NCBI RefSeq assembly: GCF_014302995.1
Contig: NZ_CP060295.1
Coordinates: 434,001 to 498,000 of the forward strand
Source of the DNA: Variovorax sp. PAMC26660
GTDB taxonomy: Bacteria > Pseudomonadota > Gammaproteobacteria > Burkholderiales > Burkholderiaceae_C
Direction: 5' to 3'
DNA: 64,000 nt
The position numbers and the translations under genes are program-made. Position 1 is the first letter of the stretch. Every line of letters starts with the position of its first letter. Below the pieces are notes generated by a model. It saw only the letters and a list, made by a program, of their open reading frames with translations. It was not told the origin of the DNA and searched no databases. Below are positions 17,417 through 27,633 of the stretch, piece by piece.

Positions 17417-17938
17417 ATGGTCAGCACCTGGCGCCTGCTCCATCGCGTGAAGCAATCACACGCCGCCGAACTCTTCAACGTCAACCAATCGACCATCTCG
17501 CGCTGGGAGTCCGGCACGCAAGCCATGGAGCCCGCCGAGCGCGCCCGTGCTGAAAAGCTGTTGTCAGCCCGGCTCGATGCAGCCGCCGACCATGCGCTCG
17601 CCAGGCTCGTCGACGAGAGCCCGCGGCCGGTGCATCTGGTGTGCGACATCACGCATCGACTGCTGGCCTGTTCCGCGCGCAGGGCCACCGAGTTCGGCGC
17701 GCCGCTCTCCACGTTGCTGGGCCGCTCGCTCTGGCGCTATGCCACGCCGGAGATCGCGGGCAAGGAAGCGATGCTCGACGACATCGGCTGGCGCGATGCG
17801 CTCGCGCCGCCCTCGCTGGAGTTCGTCACGGGCACCAACGATTCGCAGTTGGTGCCCATCGCGCAGAGCCTGTGCCGGTGGACGCGGCTCACGCTGTCCG
17901 ATGGCACATCGGCGCGGCTGGTCGAAACGCTCTGCTAA
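17417..17938 (+). CDS. HTH transcriptional regulator (XRE-type), possibly 5'-truncated
   Basis: 173 residues from ATG 17417 with AAAGG upstream. A helix-turn-helix lies at the very N-terminus (KQSHAAELFNVNQSTISRWE), giving only eight or so residues before it, shorter than usual. A PAS-like segment may follow (VHLVCDITHRLLACSARRA). The gene starts close to the divergent HEPN-like gene, where base composition changes, so its original start may have been lost at the island boundary. Its target is unknown; the dctD gene converges from the other side. Confidence 0.65.
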   Translation: MVSTWRLLHRVKQSHAAELFNVNQSTISRWESGTQAMEPAERARAEKLLSARLDAAADHALARLVDESPRPVHLVCDITHRLLACSARRATEFGAPLSTLLGRSLWRYATPEIAGKEAMLDDIGWRDALAPPSLEFVTGTNDSQLVPIAQSLCRWTRLTLSDGTSARLVETLC

Positions 17939-17956
17939 CGCGGGCCGGCGGCCCCG

Positions 17957-19339
<1,383 letters not shown>

Positions 19340-19346
19340 TGGGGGG

Positions 19347-21194
19347 TCACTCCTGTTGTGCAATGGAAAGGAAGGGAATGAGGGCGTTGCGGGTTTCGGC
19401 AACGGCGGCGGGCAGGTCGATCACGAAACACGCACCGCCGTCTTTCAGGTTGGCCGCGCGCAGTGTGCCATCCATGGCCCGCACCAATTGTGCCGAGATG
19501 ACGAGCCCCAGGCCCAGCCCGGCCCCGGCGGGCTTGCCGGTCACGAAGGGTTCGAACAGGCGCGGCAGCACGTCAGGGTGGATGCCGGGGCCGGTGTCGC
19601 TCACGCTCAAGGTCACGCGGCCGTCTTTCGGGCGGGCCTCCAGGCGCAGGGTGCGCAATGGGGCGTCCTGCATGGCGTCGATGGCGTTGCGCATGAGGTT
19701 GACGAGCACGCTGCCCAGTGCGGCCTCTTCGGCCATCACGCCCAGCGTGGCGGGCTGCACGTCGATCTCGAAGGTGATGCGCTGCTTTTTCGAGGCTTCG
19801 GCCACGATCACCTGCGCATCGGCAATGGCCTGCGACAGCAGCAGCGGCTCCAGCGGCAGTTCGCTCTTGTGCGCGAAAGTCTTGAGCTGCGTGGTCAGAC
19901 GTGCGAGCCGATCGACCATGCGGCGGATGCGTTCGAGGTTGCCCCGCACGTCGTCCAGGCGGTTTCTGTCGAGCAGGATGCCGGCGCTTTCCGACAGCGT
20001 GCGCATGGCCGTGAGGGGCTGGTTGAGTTCGTGCACCACGCCGGCCGACATCTGGCCCAGCGCGGCCATCTTGCCCGCATGCACCAGCTCGCCCTGCGCG
20101 GCGCGCAGTTGGGCGGTGCGGGCCACCACGGTCGATTCGAGCGTGTCGTGCGCCGCCTGCAGCGCGGCCTGGTTGGCGAGCCGCTGGCGCACCGCGCGGC
20201 GGCGCTGCCACAGCGCGACGGCGAGCAGCAACAGCACGGCCATCGCGAGGCTGGCGGTGATGGCCGCGTTGCGCGCGGCCACGCGCACCAGCGCCAGGTC
20301 GTCGAGCACCACGAGCTGCCACGGGGCGCCGCGCAGGGTCCGGGCGGTGGCGAGCTGGTCTCGGCCGTCGAGCGCGATCACCTGCACGTCGCGGTCGAGC
20401 GCCTCTTTCTGCGTCCATTGCAGCGGTTGCAGCTTGGCGTCGCCGTAGGGGCGCGAGCGCAGCACTTCGGCGCGCTGCAGCGCATCGAGCGGCAGCAGCG
20501 GCCGGAACTTCAGGTCGTCGCGCGTGGACAGGATCACCACGCCGCGCTGGTCGATCAGCACCACGTCGCCCGGCAGCTTGCGCCAGGCGTGCTCGGCCTC
20601 CGCGAGGTTGATCTTCACGGCCACCACGCCGCGCGAGGGCTGGCCGCGCCGCAACGCATACGACAGGTAGTAGCCCGGCCGGTTGCTGGTGACGCCCACG
20701 CCGTAGAAGCGGCCCCGGCCCTGTGCCAGCGCGTCGATCACATAGGGCCGGAACGACAGGTCCTGGCCCAGCGTGGTGCCGGGCTTGTCCCAGTCGGATG
20801 CGGCCAGCGAAGTGCCGGAGCCATCCATCACGTAGAGCATCTCGGCGCCCGCCGTGGCATTGACGCCGTCGAGGTAGCGATTGACGGCATCGCGCAGATG
20901 CAGATCGGAGGGCGTGCCGAGCAGCGCCGGCACGATGGGCGTCATTTCCAGCAGCGCGGGCAGGTAGTCGAAGCGGGCCAGGTCGGCATCGAGCCCGGTC
21001 GCGAGCATATCGAGGCGGTGGTCGGCCGCCTCGCGCAGGCGCGCCAGACCGGCCTGCATGGCGAGCTGGTGGCCGGCAAAGGCGGCCACGGCCACCAGGG
21101 CCACTGCGCCGCACCAGCGCGGCAGGCCGCGCCATCCCCTTGTACTGCTGTCGGAAGGCATGTCGAAACGCCGGACCGGCTCCCTTGAAATCAT
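19347..21194 (-). CDS. dctB: C4-dicarboxylate sensor histidine kinase DctB
   Basis: About 615 residues from ATG 21194; ATG 21161 is an alternative start. An N-terminal membrane segment (AVALVAVAAFAGHQLAMQAG) is followed by a periplasmic double-PAS/Cache sensor and a second membrane segment (AAITASLAMAVLLLLAVALW). The H box VHELNQPLTAM and the N, G1 and G2 boxes (NLMRNAIDAMQD, SDTGPGI, AGLGLGLVIS) form the kinase. DctB senses periplasmic succinate, malate or fumarate and phosphorylates DctD. It sits between dctA and dctD on the same strand, and dctD translation starts within its end. Confidence 0.92.
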   Translation of the reverse strand: MISREPVRRFDMPSDSSTRGWRGLPRWCGAVALVAVAAFAGHQLAMQAGLARLREAADHRLDMLATGLDADLARFDYLPALLEMTPIVPALLGTPSDLHLRDAVNRYLDGVNATAGAEMLYVMDGSGTSLAASDWDKPGTTLGQDLSFRPYVIDALAQGRGRFYGVGVTSNRPGYYLSYALRRGQPSRGVVAVKINLAEAEHAWRKLPGDVVLIDQRGVVILSTRDDLKFRPLLPLDALQRAEVLRSRPYGDAKLQPLQWTQKEALDRDVQVIALDGRDQLATARTLRGAPWQLVVLDDLALVRVAARNAAITASLAMAVLLLLAVALWQRRRAVRQRLANQAALQAAHDTLESTVVARTAQLRAAQGELVHAGKMAALGQMSAGVVHELNQPLTAMRTLSESAGILLDRNRLDDVRGNLERIRRMVDRLARLTTQLKTFAHKSELPLEPLLLSQAIADAQVIVAEASKKQRITFEIDVQPATLGVMAEEAALGSVLVNLMRNAIDAMQDAPLRTLRLEARPKDGRVTLSVSDTGPGIHPDVLPRLFEPFVTGKPAGAGLGLGLVISAQLVRAMDGTLRAANLKDGGACFVIDLPAAVAETRNALIPFLSIAQQE

Positions 21195-21277
21195 GGGAGC
21201 GTTATTGCACAAGGCCGGGCCGCCCGCATCGGTGGCAGCCCGATGGCCCCTTGCGGGGCCAGGCACGCAAGCCCGGC

Positions 21278-22639
21278 TCAGGCCTGACGGGAGGCTGCGG
21301 CTGCCGGGCCGGCGGGCATGTGCGCGTCGGTGGCATCGAGCACGCGCTCGGGCTCGTTGGCTTCCAGCGTGCTTTCCTGGTTCAGGTGCTGGTGCATGCG
21401 CACGGTGTCGAGGTCACCGGTCCACTTGGCGACCACGATGGTGGCCACGCCGTTGCCGATCAGGTTGGTCAGCGCACGGGCTTCGGACATGAAGCGGTCG
21501 ATGCCCAGGATGAGCGCCAGCCCCGCCACCGGCACATGGCCCACCGCCGAGAGCGTGGCCGCCAGCACGATGAAGCCGCTGCCCGTGACGCCCGCAGCCC
21601 CCTTCGACGTGAGCAGCAGCACGGCCAGCAGCGTGAGCTGCTGCGTGAGGGTCATGTCGGTGTTGGTCGCTTGGGCGATGAACACTGCGGCCATCGTCAG
21701 GTAGATGGACGTGCCGTCGAGGTTGAACGAGTAGCCCGTGGGCACCACCAGCCCGACCACCGACTTCTTCGCGCCCAGGTTCTCCAGCTTGGCCATCAGG
21801 CGCGGCAGCACCGATTCGCTAGACGACGTGCCCAGCACGATCAGCAGCTCTTCCTTGATGTACTTGATGAACTTCCAGATGCTGAAGCCATGGGCCCTGG
21901 CAATGCCCCCCAGCACCACGAAGATGAACAGCAGGCAGGTGGCGTAGAAGGTGGCCATGAGCTGGCCCAGTTGCAGCAGCGAGCTGACGCCGTACTTGCC
22001 GATGGTGAAGGCCATGGCGCCGAAGGCACCGATGGGCGCCAGCTTCATGATGTAGCCCACGATCACGAAGAGCACGTGCGAGCCCTTCTCGATCACGTCG
22101 AACACCAGGGTGCCGCGGCCGCCGAAGCGGTGCAGTGCAAAGCCGAACATCACGGCGATCAGCAGCACCTGCAGGATCTCGCCTTTGGCGAAGGCATCGA
22201 CCAGCGTGTTGGGGATGATGTTGAGCACGAAGTCGGTGGTGCTTTGCATCTTGCCCGGGCCGGTGTAGGCCGCGATGCCCTTGGTGTCGAGCTGGCTCAC
22301 GTCGACGTTCATGCCCGCGCCGGGGCGCACGATGTTGATGATGACGAGGCCCACGATCAGCGCCACGCTGCTCACGATCTCGAAGTACAGCAGCGCCAGG
22401 CCACCGGTCTTGCCGACCTTCTTCATGTCTTCCATGCCGGCGATGCCGACCACCACCGTGCAGAAGATGATCGGGGCAATGATCATCTTGATCAGCTTGA
22501 TGAAGCCATCGCCCAACGGCTTCATCGAAGCGCCGGTGTCAGGGTAGAAATGCCCCAGCAGCACCCCGAGCACGATGGCGGTGATGACCTGCAGGTACAG
22601 AGACTTGTAGAAAGGTTGGCGTACGGGTGAGTGGTCCAC
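21278..22639 (-). CDS. dctA: C4-dicarboxylate:cation symporter DctA
   Basis: 453 residues from GTG 22639, chosen because AGGAG lies about eight bases upstream and because the protein then has the usual DctA length; the frame extends further upstream without support. Family features include the N-terminal [20 protein letters not shown], the serine-rich hairpin [20 protein letters not shown] and the substrate-site stretch [20 protein letters not shown]. It imports succinate, fumarate and malate across the inner membrane. A sigma-54 element and a dyad lie upstream, fitting control by the adjacent DctBD pair. Confidence 0.94.
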   Translation of the reverse strand: MDHSPVRQPFYKSLYLQVITAIVLGVLLGHFYPDTGASMKPLGDGFIKLIKMIIAPIIFCTVVVGIAGMEDMKKVGKTGGLALLYFEIVSSVALIVGLVIINIVRPGAGMNVDVSQLDTKGIAAYTGPGKMQSTTDFVLNIIPNTLVDAFAKGEILQVLLIAVMFGFALHRFGGRGTLVFDVIEKGSHVLFVIVGYIMKLAPIGAFGAMAFTIGKYGVSSLLQLGQLMATFYATCLLFIFVVLGGIARAHGFSIWKFIKYIKEELLIVLGTSSSESVLPRLMAKLENLGAKKSVVGLVVPTGYSFNLDGTSIYLTMAAVFIAQATNTDMTLTQQLTLLAVLLLTSKGAAGVTGSGFIVLAATLSAVGHVPVAGLALILGIDRFMSEARALTNLIGNGVATIVVAKWTGDLDTVRMHQHLNQESTLEANEPERVLDATDAHMPAGPAAAASRQA

Positions 22640-22772
22640 GAATGTCTCCTGGAAAATTTCAGGCGCTGGCGGCATGTACCTGCCGGTCGGCGTGAGGGGT
22701 GCGGCTGCAGGCATCGGCTGTGGGCCGGCATGCCGACGCCCGCATCGAACCGATGGGGCGACCCTGTCACTG

Positions 22773-22788
22773 AGCAATCGATATGCCA
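22773..22788 (-). promoter_or_regulatory. Sigma-54 (-24/-12) promoter for dctA
   Basis: On the minus strand the sequence reads TGGCAT-ATCGA-TTGCT, matching the consensus TGGCAy-N5-TTGCw at every invariant position. It lies 134 bp upstream of the dctA GTG start. The adjacent sigma-54 activator DctD makes this assignment strong. Confidence 0.8.
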
Positions 22789-22919
22789 CGCGCCAGGAGG
22801 TGGCGTACAACGCGCCAAGTCGTTGATTTCATGAGGATCGGGGCCGGGCCAAGGGGCATGCCTCTGCCGACGATCCGGCCGCGGCGTGAGCAGCCCGTCC
22901 GGCCCTCCGGACCCTGGGT

Positions 22920-22935
22920 CTAGGGCAAACCCTAG
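22920..22935. promoter_or_regulatory. Dyad upstream of dctA, candidate DctD enhancer site
   Basis: CTAGGG-CAAA-CCCTAG is a perfect inverted repeat about 140 bp upstream of the sigma-54 element, the usual distance for an enhancer-binding protein site. It could also serve the divergent HD-domain gene. Binding by DctD is inferred. Confidence 0.45.
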
Positions 22936-23021
22936 GCCATTCACCAACGGCGCCGCTGCGCCCCACACACGCATATCTCATGCGTGGACAGTGGCGCGCC
23001 CCCTCCCTACGATCCTTCGCG

Positions 23022-23600
23022 ATGAATATCGAGAAACTCAAGGGCAAGCTCGCCTTCCTGCGCGAGGCGGAAAAACTCAAGGACGTGCTGCGCAGCAGCC
23101 ACACCTCCTCGGGCCGCGCGGAGAGCACGGCCGAGCACAGCTGGCGGCTGTGCCTGATGGCGATGGCGTTCGAAGAAGAACTGGCCGGGCTCGACGTGCT
23201 GAAGGTGCTCAAGCTGTGCGTGGTGCACGACCTGGGCGAGGCCATTCATGGCGACATTCCGGCGGTGAGCCAGGGTGCCCATTTGGACAAGAGCGAGCGC
23301 GAGCGCGCGGACCTGCTCACGCTGATGGCGCCGCTCGACGAGAAGCTGCGGGGCGAGCTGCTGGCGCTGTGGGACGAGTATGAAAACGCCGCCTCCCCCG
23401 AAGCCAAGGCGGTGAAGGCGCTCGACAAGCTCGAAACCATCCTGCAGCACAACCAGGGCGCCAACCCCGAGGACTTCGACTACGCCTTCAACCTCGGCTA
23501 CGGCAGGAAGCACACGGGCACCACGCCCTTGTTCAGCGCCCTGCGCGCGCTGGTCGACGACGACACGCGGCGCCGCATCGTGCCGCCGTTTGATTCGTGA
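23022..23600 (+). CDS. HD-domain phosphohydrolase, YfbR/HDDC2-like 5'-deoxynucleotidase
   Basis: 192 residues from ATG 23022; an earlier ATG at 22980 has no ribosome-binding site. Metal-binding HD motifs are present: AEHSWRLCLMAM near 40-50 for the first His, VVHDLGEAIHGDIP near 68-80 for the HD pair, and KALDKLETILQH near 130 with the last Asp. The family removes phosphate from deoxynucleoside 5'-monophosphates. It is divergent from dctA and appears monocistronic. Confidence 0.85.
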   Translation: MNIEKLKGKLAFLREAEKLKDVLRSSHTSSGRAESTAEHSWRLCLMAMAFEEELAGLDVLKVLKLCVVHDLGEAIHGDIPAVSQGAHLDKSERERADLLTLMAPLDEKLRGELLALWDEYENAASPEAKAVKALDKLETILQHNQGANPEDFDYAFNLGYGRKHTGTTPLFSALRALVDDDTRRRIVPPFDS

Positions 23601-23732
23601 CGAGCGGCCGCCTGGCGATGCGGCCGCCATCGAGCAGCTCACCACGGCTGCATCAGCGACTGACTTTTCCCACCCACGGGTGACGGCCCAGTGACCACAG
23701 CAGCCCGCACCGGGCGCTCGCCCAGTTGTTTC

Positions 23733-23799
23733 TTTTGTGTAAATAATGAGGCATTTATGTGTTTAAATCACATAAATCTTACATTTTTGATACACAAAA
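23733..23799. promoter_or_regulatory. Nested AT-rich dyad upstream of the HELEH/Ig protein
   Basis: Two inverted repeats share nearly one centre. Inner arms are ATTTATGTG (23753-23761) and CACATAAAT (23769-23777). Outer arms are TTTTGTGTA (23733-23741) and TACACAAAA (23791-23799). Both pairs are perfect. The block is strikingly AT-rich in this GC-rich chromosome and ends 10 bp before the ATG, so it probably holds both promoter and operator. Confidence 0.65.
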
Positions 23800-23809
23800 G
23801 CGCGAACAG

Positions 23810-25672
23810 ATGGGTGCCGCAACCTCGCTCTTTTCTCGCGTTCTTCTCTCTGCCGTGGCGCTGTTCTGCGGTGCTTTCATGGCACCCGACGCAGCCCGGG
23901 CCGAACTGAACAGTGTTGGCAATGCGCCACGCAGCGTGCACCGCTTGAAGTTCTTCGTCGACCCGGCGCTGGCCGATGAAATTGGTGCCGCGGAAGCGGG
24001 CCGGCGCCTCGCGCAGTACGTGGCCGACGTCAACACGGTGTTCACCCGCGAGACCGTGCGCAGCTTCGTGTTCAACCCGGCGAGCGACCTGCAATTGATC
24101 GCGCCTGCCTCTGCGCCGCCATGCAGCCACAGCGGGCTGGTCGACGGGGAGATTGCGGTCTGCGTCTCCAAATCGACGAAGGGCTACAGCCACGGCGGCC
24201 TTGCCGCGAGCTGGACCTTTCCGCAAAAGGGCGTGACCTGGAACCTGAACTGGATTGCCATTCACGACCCGCTGCGCCTGTCGCGCGCCATCACCGCCGC
24301 CGCGCCCGAGTCCACCGAGAAGGACTACCTGGGCCGCCAGCTCAAGACGCTGCTGCACGAGCTGGAACACGTGTTCGGCGCCGGTGCAGGCGAGTACTAC
24401 AACGCCGCGATGGTGAAGGACACCACCGGCACCGCGCCGCAGGCCGACCTGGCATTGATGAGCGACACCGACCGCTACTGGTGGACGCGCCAGAGCTGGC
24501 GGCTCGACCCGCTGCTGGGCACCGTGTTCGAGCAGCGGCGCGATCCGGCCACCAACCGCATCATCACGCTGGACATGATCCGCTTCACGGCAGGCACCAA
24601 GGCCAACATCAACACCGACTGGAGCGACTGGCCGAAGTTCGGCACCTCGAAGTACATGGCGGGCACCACGGCCACGCAGGTGCGCATCACCGACCGCGAA
24701 ACAGGCGCGGCGCTGCCCGGCGCGCAGGTGTCGGTGTGGCGCAATGCCGGCACGTCGACACAGCAGCCGATGGTCTTGCTGGTGCAGGGCAACGCCGACG
24801 CCGCGGGCCACTTCGCATTCGACTGGGACTGCGGCTTCACCTGCTTCAACAGCGCGAAGTCGACGCTGCTGGTCAAGGCCTCGACGCCGGGCCGGGCGCC
24901 GATGGCGAGCTGGTTCACGATCTTCGACGCCTTCGAGCAGAAGGCCGTGAAGGGCCAGTCGACCTTCACGATCGACGTGGCGCTGGGCGTGGTCGACACC
25001 ACGCCGCCAACAGTGTCGCTGTCGGCACCGGCCATGGCCACGGTGGGCCAGCCCATGACCATCGCGCCGGCGGTGGTGGACAACGTGGGCGTGTGGGGCG
25101 TGAAGGTGGCCGGCACGGACGGCATTCCGATCTGCACCTTCGACGCCCCGCCCTACACCTGCACATGGACGCCGCTGGCACCCGGCATGCAGACGATCCG
25201 CGTGATCGGCGTGGACGCTGCGGGCAACTCGGCCATGGCGACGGCGAATGTGATGGTCAATCCGCCGGCGGACACCACACCGCCCACGGTGTCGGTGGCC
25301 GCGCCCACCTTCACCAGCGTCAGCACGTCGACGACGCTTTCCGCCACGGCGCAGGCCAACGTCGGCATTGCCCAGATCCAGTTCATCGTCGATGGCAAGA
25401 CGTTGTGCACCGTGAAGGCCGCGCCCTACACCTGCAACTGGACCCCTGCTGCATCGGGCTACGCCAGCGTCGAGGCGCGGGCCATCGATGCGGCCGGAAA
25501 TGCCGCCAGCGTGTCGGCCCAGATGCAGGTGAATGCTCATGTGGTGCCCTACCGGGCGCTTGCACTGAAGAGCGAGGAGACCAACGCCCCGGGCAATGCA
25601 CAAGCGCATGCCGCACCGCCGGTGGCTGCGAAGATCCGCACGGCCGCCGCGTCCCGCGACCCCAGGAGCTGA
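23810..25672 (+). CDS. Secreted HELEH-motif protein with two C-terminal Ig-like repeats
   Basis: 620 residues from ATG 23810. A signal peptide is clear (LFSRVLLSAVALFCGAFMAP, then a probable AARA cleavage). Near residue 182 is LLHELEHVFGAGAGEYY, an HExxH zinc site as in metallopeptidases, but without the third His of the metzincin HExxHxxGxxH form; Glu or Tyr residues downstream might replace it. A carboxypeptidase-regulatory-like segment follows (QVRITDRETGAALPGAQVSV). Two tandem Ig-like repeats occupy about 397-483 and 487-575, each opening with DTTPPTVS and holding a PPYTC/APYTC-TWTP core. Likely an exported or surface protein; peptidase activity is unproven. Confidence 0.75.
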   Translation: MGAATSLFSRVLLSAVALFCGAFMAPDAARAELNSVGNAPRSVHRLKFFVDPALADEIGAAEAGRRLAQYVADVNTVFTRETVRSFVFNPASDLQLIAPASAPPCSHSGLVDGEIAVCVSKSTKGYSHGGLAASWTFPQKGVTWNLNWIAIHDPLRLSRAITAAAPESTEKDYLGRQLKTLLHELEHVFGAGAGEYYNAAMVKDTTGTAPQADLALMSDTDRYWWTRQSWRLDPLLGTVFEQRRDPATNRIITLDMIRFTAGTKANINTDWSDWPKFGTSKYMAGTTATQVRITDRETGAALPGAQVSVWRNAGTSTQQPMVLLVQGNADAAGHFAFDWDCGFTCFNSAKSTLLVKASTPGRAPMASWFTIFDAFEQKAVKGQSTFTIDVALGVVDTTPPTVSLSAPAMATVGQPMTIAPAVVDNVGVWGVKVAGTDGIPICTFDAPPYTCTWTPLAPGMQTIRVIGVDAAGNSAMATANVMVNPPADTTPPTVSVAAPTFTSVSTSTTLSATAQANVGIAQIQFIVDGKTLCTVKAAPYTCNWTPAASGYASVEARAIDAAGNAASVSAQMQVNAHVVPYRALALKSEETNAPGNAQAHAAPPVAAKIRTAAASRDPRS

Positions 25673-25702
25673 CGCGGCGTTAGCCTCTTCGCGCCACAGG
25701 CC

Positions 25703-26674
25703 CTACCGGTCGACGGAGATGTTGGCGGTCTTGATGATGCGGGCCCACTTCTCGCGCTCGGCATGCATGAAGTCGCCGAAGCGCTGTGCGCTCCCGCCGC
25801 CGTCCTCTGCGCCGAACTGGTCCAGCCGCGCAATCACATCGGGCATGGCCAGCGCGGTGTTCACGTCCTTGTTCATGCGGGCGACCATTGCCTGCGGCAT
25901 CTTCGCCGGCCCGACCAGCCCGAACCAGATGCTTGCCTCGTAGCCTTCGAAGCCCGATTCCGCAAGCGTCGGTACGGCGGGGAAACTCTTGGATCGCCTG
26001 GCGCGCGTCTGCGAAATGGCGGTCATCTTTCCGCTGCCCAGGTACTGCGTGGCGGTGGTCATGCCTTCAAAGCTGTACTGCACATGCCCGCCGAGCATGT
26101 CGCTGACGAGCGGCGCGGAGCCTTTGTACGGCACGTGCAGCACATCGATGTTGGCGCGCGCCTTGAAAAGCTCCAGCGCCAGGTGCTGGGCCGATCCGTT
26201 GCCGGCCGAGCCGAAGACGATCTCTCCGGGACGGCTGCGGCACAGCTCGACCAGCCCCTTGAGCGTTTTCACCGGCTGGTTGCTCGCGCAGATGAGCATC
26301 TGCGGCGTGGCGCCGACCAGTGCAATCGGCGCGAAGTCGCGTTCCGCGGAATAGCCCAGGCCCGGCTGCAGCCCCGGCGCGATGCCGTGGCTGTTGATGT
26401 GCGCCATCAGCAAGGTGCTGCCATCGGGCTCTGCCCTTGCCACCTGCTCGGCCGCGATGATCCCGGCCGCGCCCGCCCTGTTCTCGACGACGACCGGAAT
26501 GCCCCACATCACGCCCAGCTTCTGCGCCATCAGCCTCGCCAGCACGTCGGTGCCGCCACCGGGCGGAAACCCGACGACGAGCCGCGTCACGCTCTTGGGC
26601 ATCGTTTGGGCGAACACGCCCGTTGCGGCCAGGGTGGCCGCAACGGCACCGCCGGTAAATAACCTGCGCTTCAT
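25703..26674 (-). CDS. Bug/TctC-family periplasmic substrate-binding protein
   Basis: 323 residues with an N-terminal signal peptide (RRLFTGGAVAATLAATGVFA). It has the Bug hallmarks VTRLVVGFPPGGGTDVLAR near 30-48, VVENRAGAAGIIAAE near 62, and VPYKGSAPLVSDMLGGHVQY near 190. Bug proteins capture carboxylates or small organic acids for a tripartite TctAB transporter; no TctA or TctB gene is in the window. It is the last gene behind the enolase-superfamily and DHDPS-like genes, so its ligand is probably their substrate. Confidence 0.9.
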   Translation of the reverse strand: MKRRLFTGGAVAATLAATGVFAQTMPKSVTRLVVGFPPGGGTDVLARLMAQKLGVMWGIPVVVENRAGAAGIIAAEQVARAEPDGSTLLMAHINSHGIAPGLQPGLGYSAERDFAPIALVGATPQMLICASNQPVKTLKGLVELCRSRPGEIVFGSAGNGSAQHLALELFKARANIDVLHVPYKGSAPLVSDMLGGHVQYSFEGMTTATQYLGSGKMTAISQTRARRSKSFPAVPTLAESGFEGYEASIWFGLVGPAKMPQAMVARMNKDVNTALAMPDVIARLDQFGAEDGGGSAQRFGDFMHAEREKWARIIKTANISVDR

Positions 26675-26703
26675 TGTTTTTGTCTCCTGATTTTTCTTGG
26701 GTG

Positions 26704-27633
26704 TCAGACGGCAAGTGCCGACGCATTCGGCATGCGAAAGCCGCAGGCATCGAGGCCGGCCGCCAACGTCGTCCGCTGCGAGGATTCGATTTCCACGAGC
26801 GGCGGACGCACGGCCGCCCAGCCGGCATCGCCAGTCTGGCGTGCAATGGTCGCTTTCATCGCAGCGATCATCGGCAGCTTCTGGAAGACGGCGCGCGTTT
26901 CGTTGAGGGCCTTCTGCTTGTCGTCGGCATCCGCTTCAGTCCAGTGTTCGTAGAGATTGACGATTGCCGCGGGGTTCACGTTGCCGGTCGCGGTGATGCA
27001 GCCCGCACCACCGCCGCGCAGCGTCGGCAAGAGAACCGTCTCCGTGCCGGCGAATACGTCGAAACCCTCGGGCTGGAATTCGCGCAGCATCGCCGCCGTG
27101 TTGTCCCAGTCGCCCGAGCTGTCCTTGATGCCGGCCACCGCATGTGGGTAGGCCTTGAGCAGGCGCTCGATCAACGCCAGGCTGATGCCGACCTGCGAGA
27201 CCGGGGGGATGTGATACAGGTAGATGCGCAGGCGCTCGTCACCGACTGCATCGATCACCCGCGCGAAGCTGCGAAAAAGCCCTTCGTCCGACACCCCCTT
27301 GTAGAAAAACGGCGGCAGCATGAGCACGCCGGCACAACCCGCAGCCACGGCATGCCGCGTGAGTTCGATGGTGTCGCTGAGCGCGCAAGTTCCGGTGCCC
27401 GGCATCAAGCGGCCGGGGGAGATGCCGGCTTCGAGCAACGCATCCAGCAACGCGCGCTTCTCTTGAACGGTCAGCGAATTCGCCTCCGAGTTCGTGCCGA
27501 AGACCGACAGGCCCACACCTTGATCGAGCAGCCAGCGGCAATGCCTGACGAATCGCGGCACCGACGGAGAGAGATCGGCATCGAACGGTGTGAGCACTGG
27601 CGACAGCACGCCGCGCAGCTTCGGTGCGCTCAT
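26704..27633 (-). CDS. DHDPS/NAL-family aldolase or dehydratase
   Basis: 309 residues from ATG 27633, which overlaps the upstream gene stop as ATGA. TIM-barrel class I aldolase features are visible: LSPVLTPFDADLSPS at the N-terminus, GTNSEANSLT in place of GTTGE, the catalytic Tyr in IYLYHIPP near 139 and the Schiff-base Lys in VAGIKDSSGDW near 165. The family cleaves or dehydrates 2-keto acids. Pairing with a mandelate-racemase-type dehydratase suggests a sugar-acid route through a 2-keto-3-deoxy acid. The exact substrate cannot be read from sequence. Confidence 0.85.
   Translation of the reverse strand: MSAPKLRGVLSPVLTPFDADLSPSVPRFVRHCRWLLDQGVGLSVFGTNSEANSLTVQEKRALLDALLEAGISPGRLMPGTGTCALSDTIELTRHAVAAGCAGVLMLPPFFYKGVSDEGLFRSFARVIDAVGDERLRIYLYHIPPVSQVGISLALIERLLKAYPHAVAGIKDSSGDWDNTAAMLREFQPEGFDVFAGTETVLLPTLRGGGAGCITATGNVNPAAIVNLYEHWTEADADDKQKALNETRAVFQKLPMIAAMKATIARQTGDAGWAAVRPPLVEIESSQRTTLAAGLDACGFRMPNASALAV

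Noticed and set aside
23768..25609. Minus-strand frame of 613 codons opposite the HELEH/Ig gene
   Set aside because: The plus strand has a signal peptide, HExxH site and Ig repeats; the antisense product is a low-complexity Arg/Gly/His sequence.
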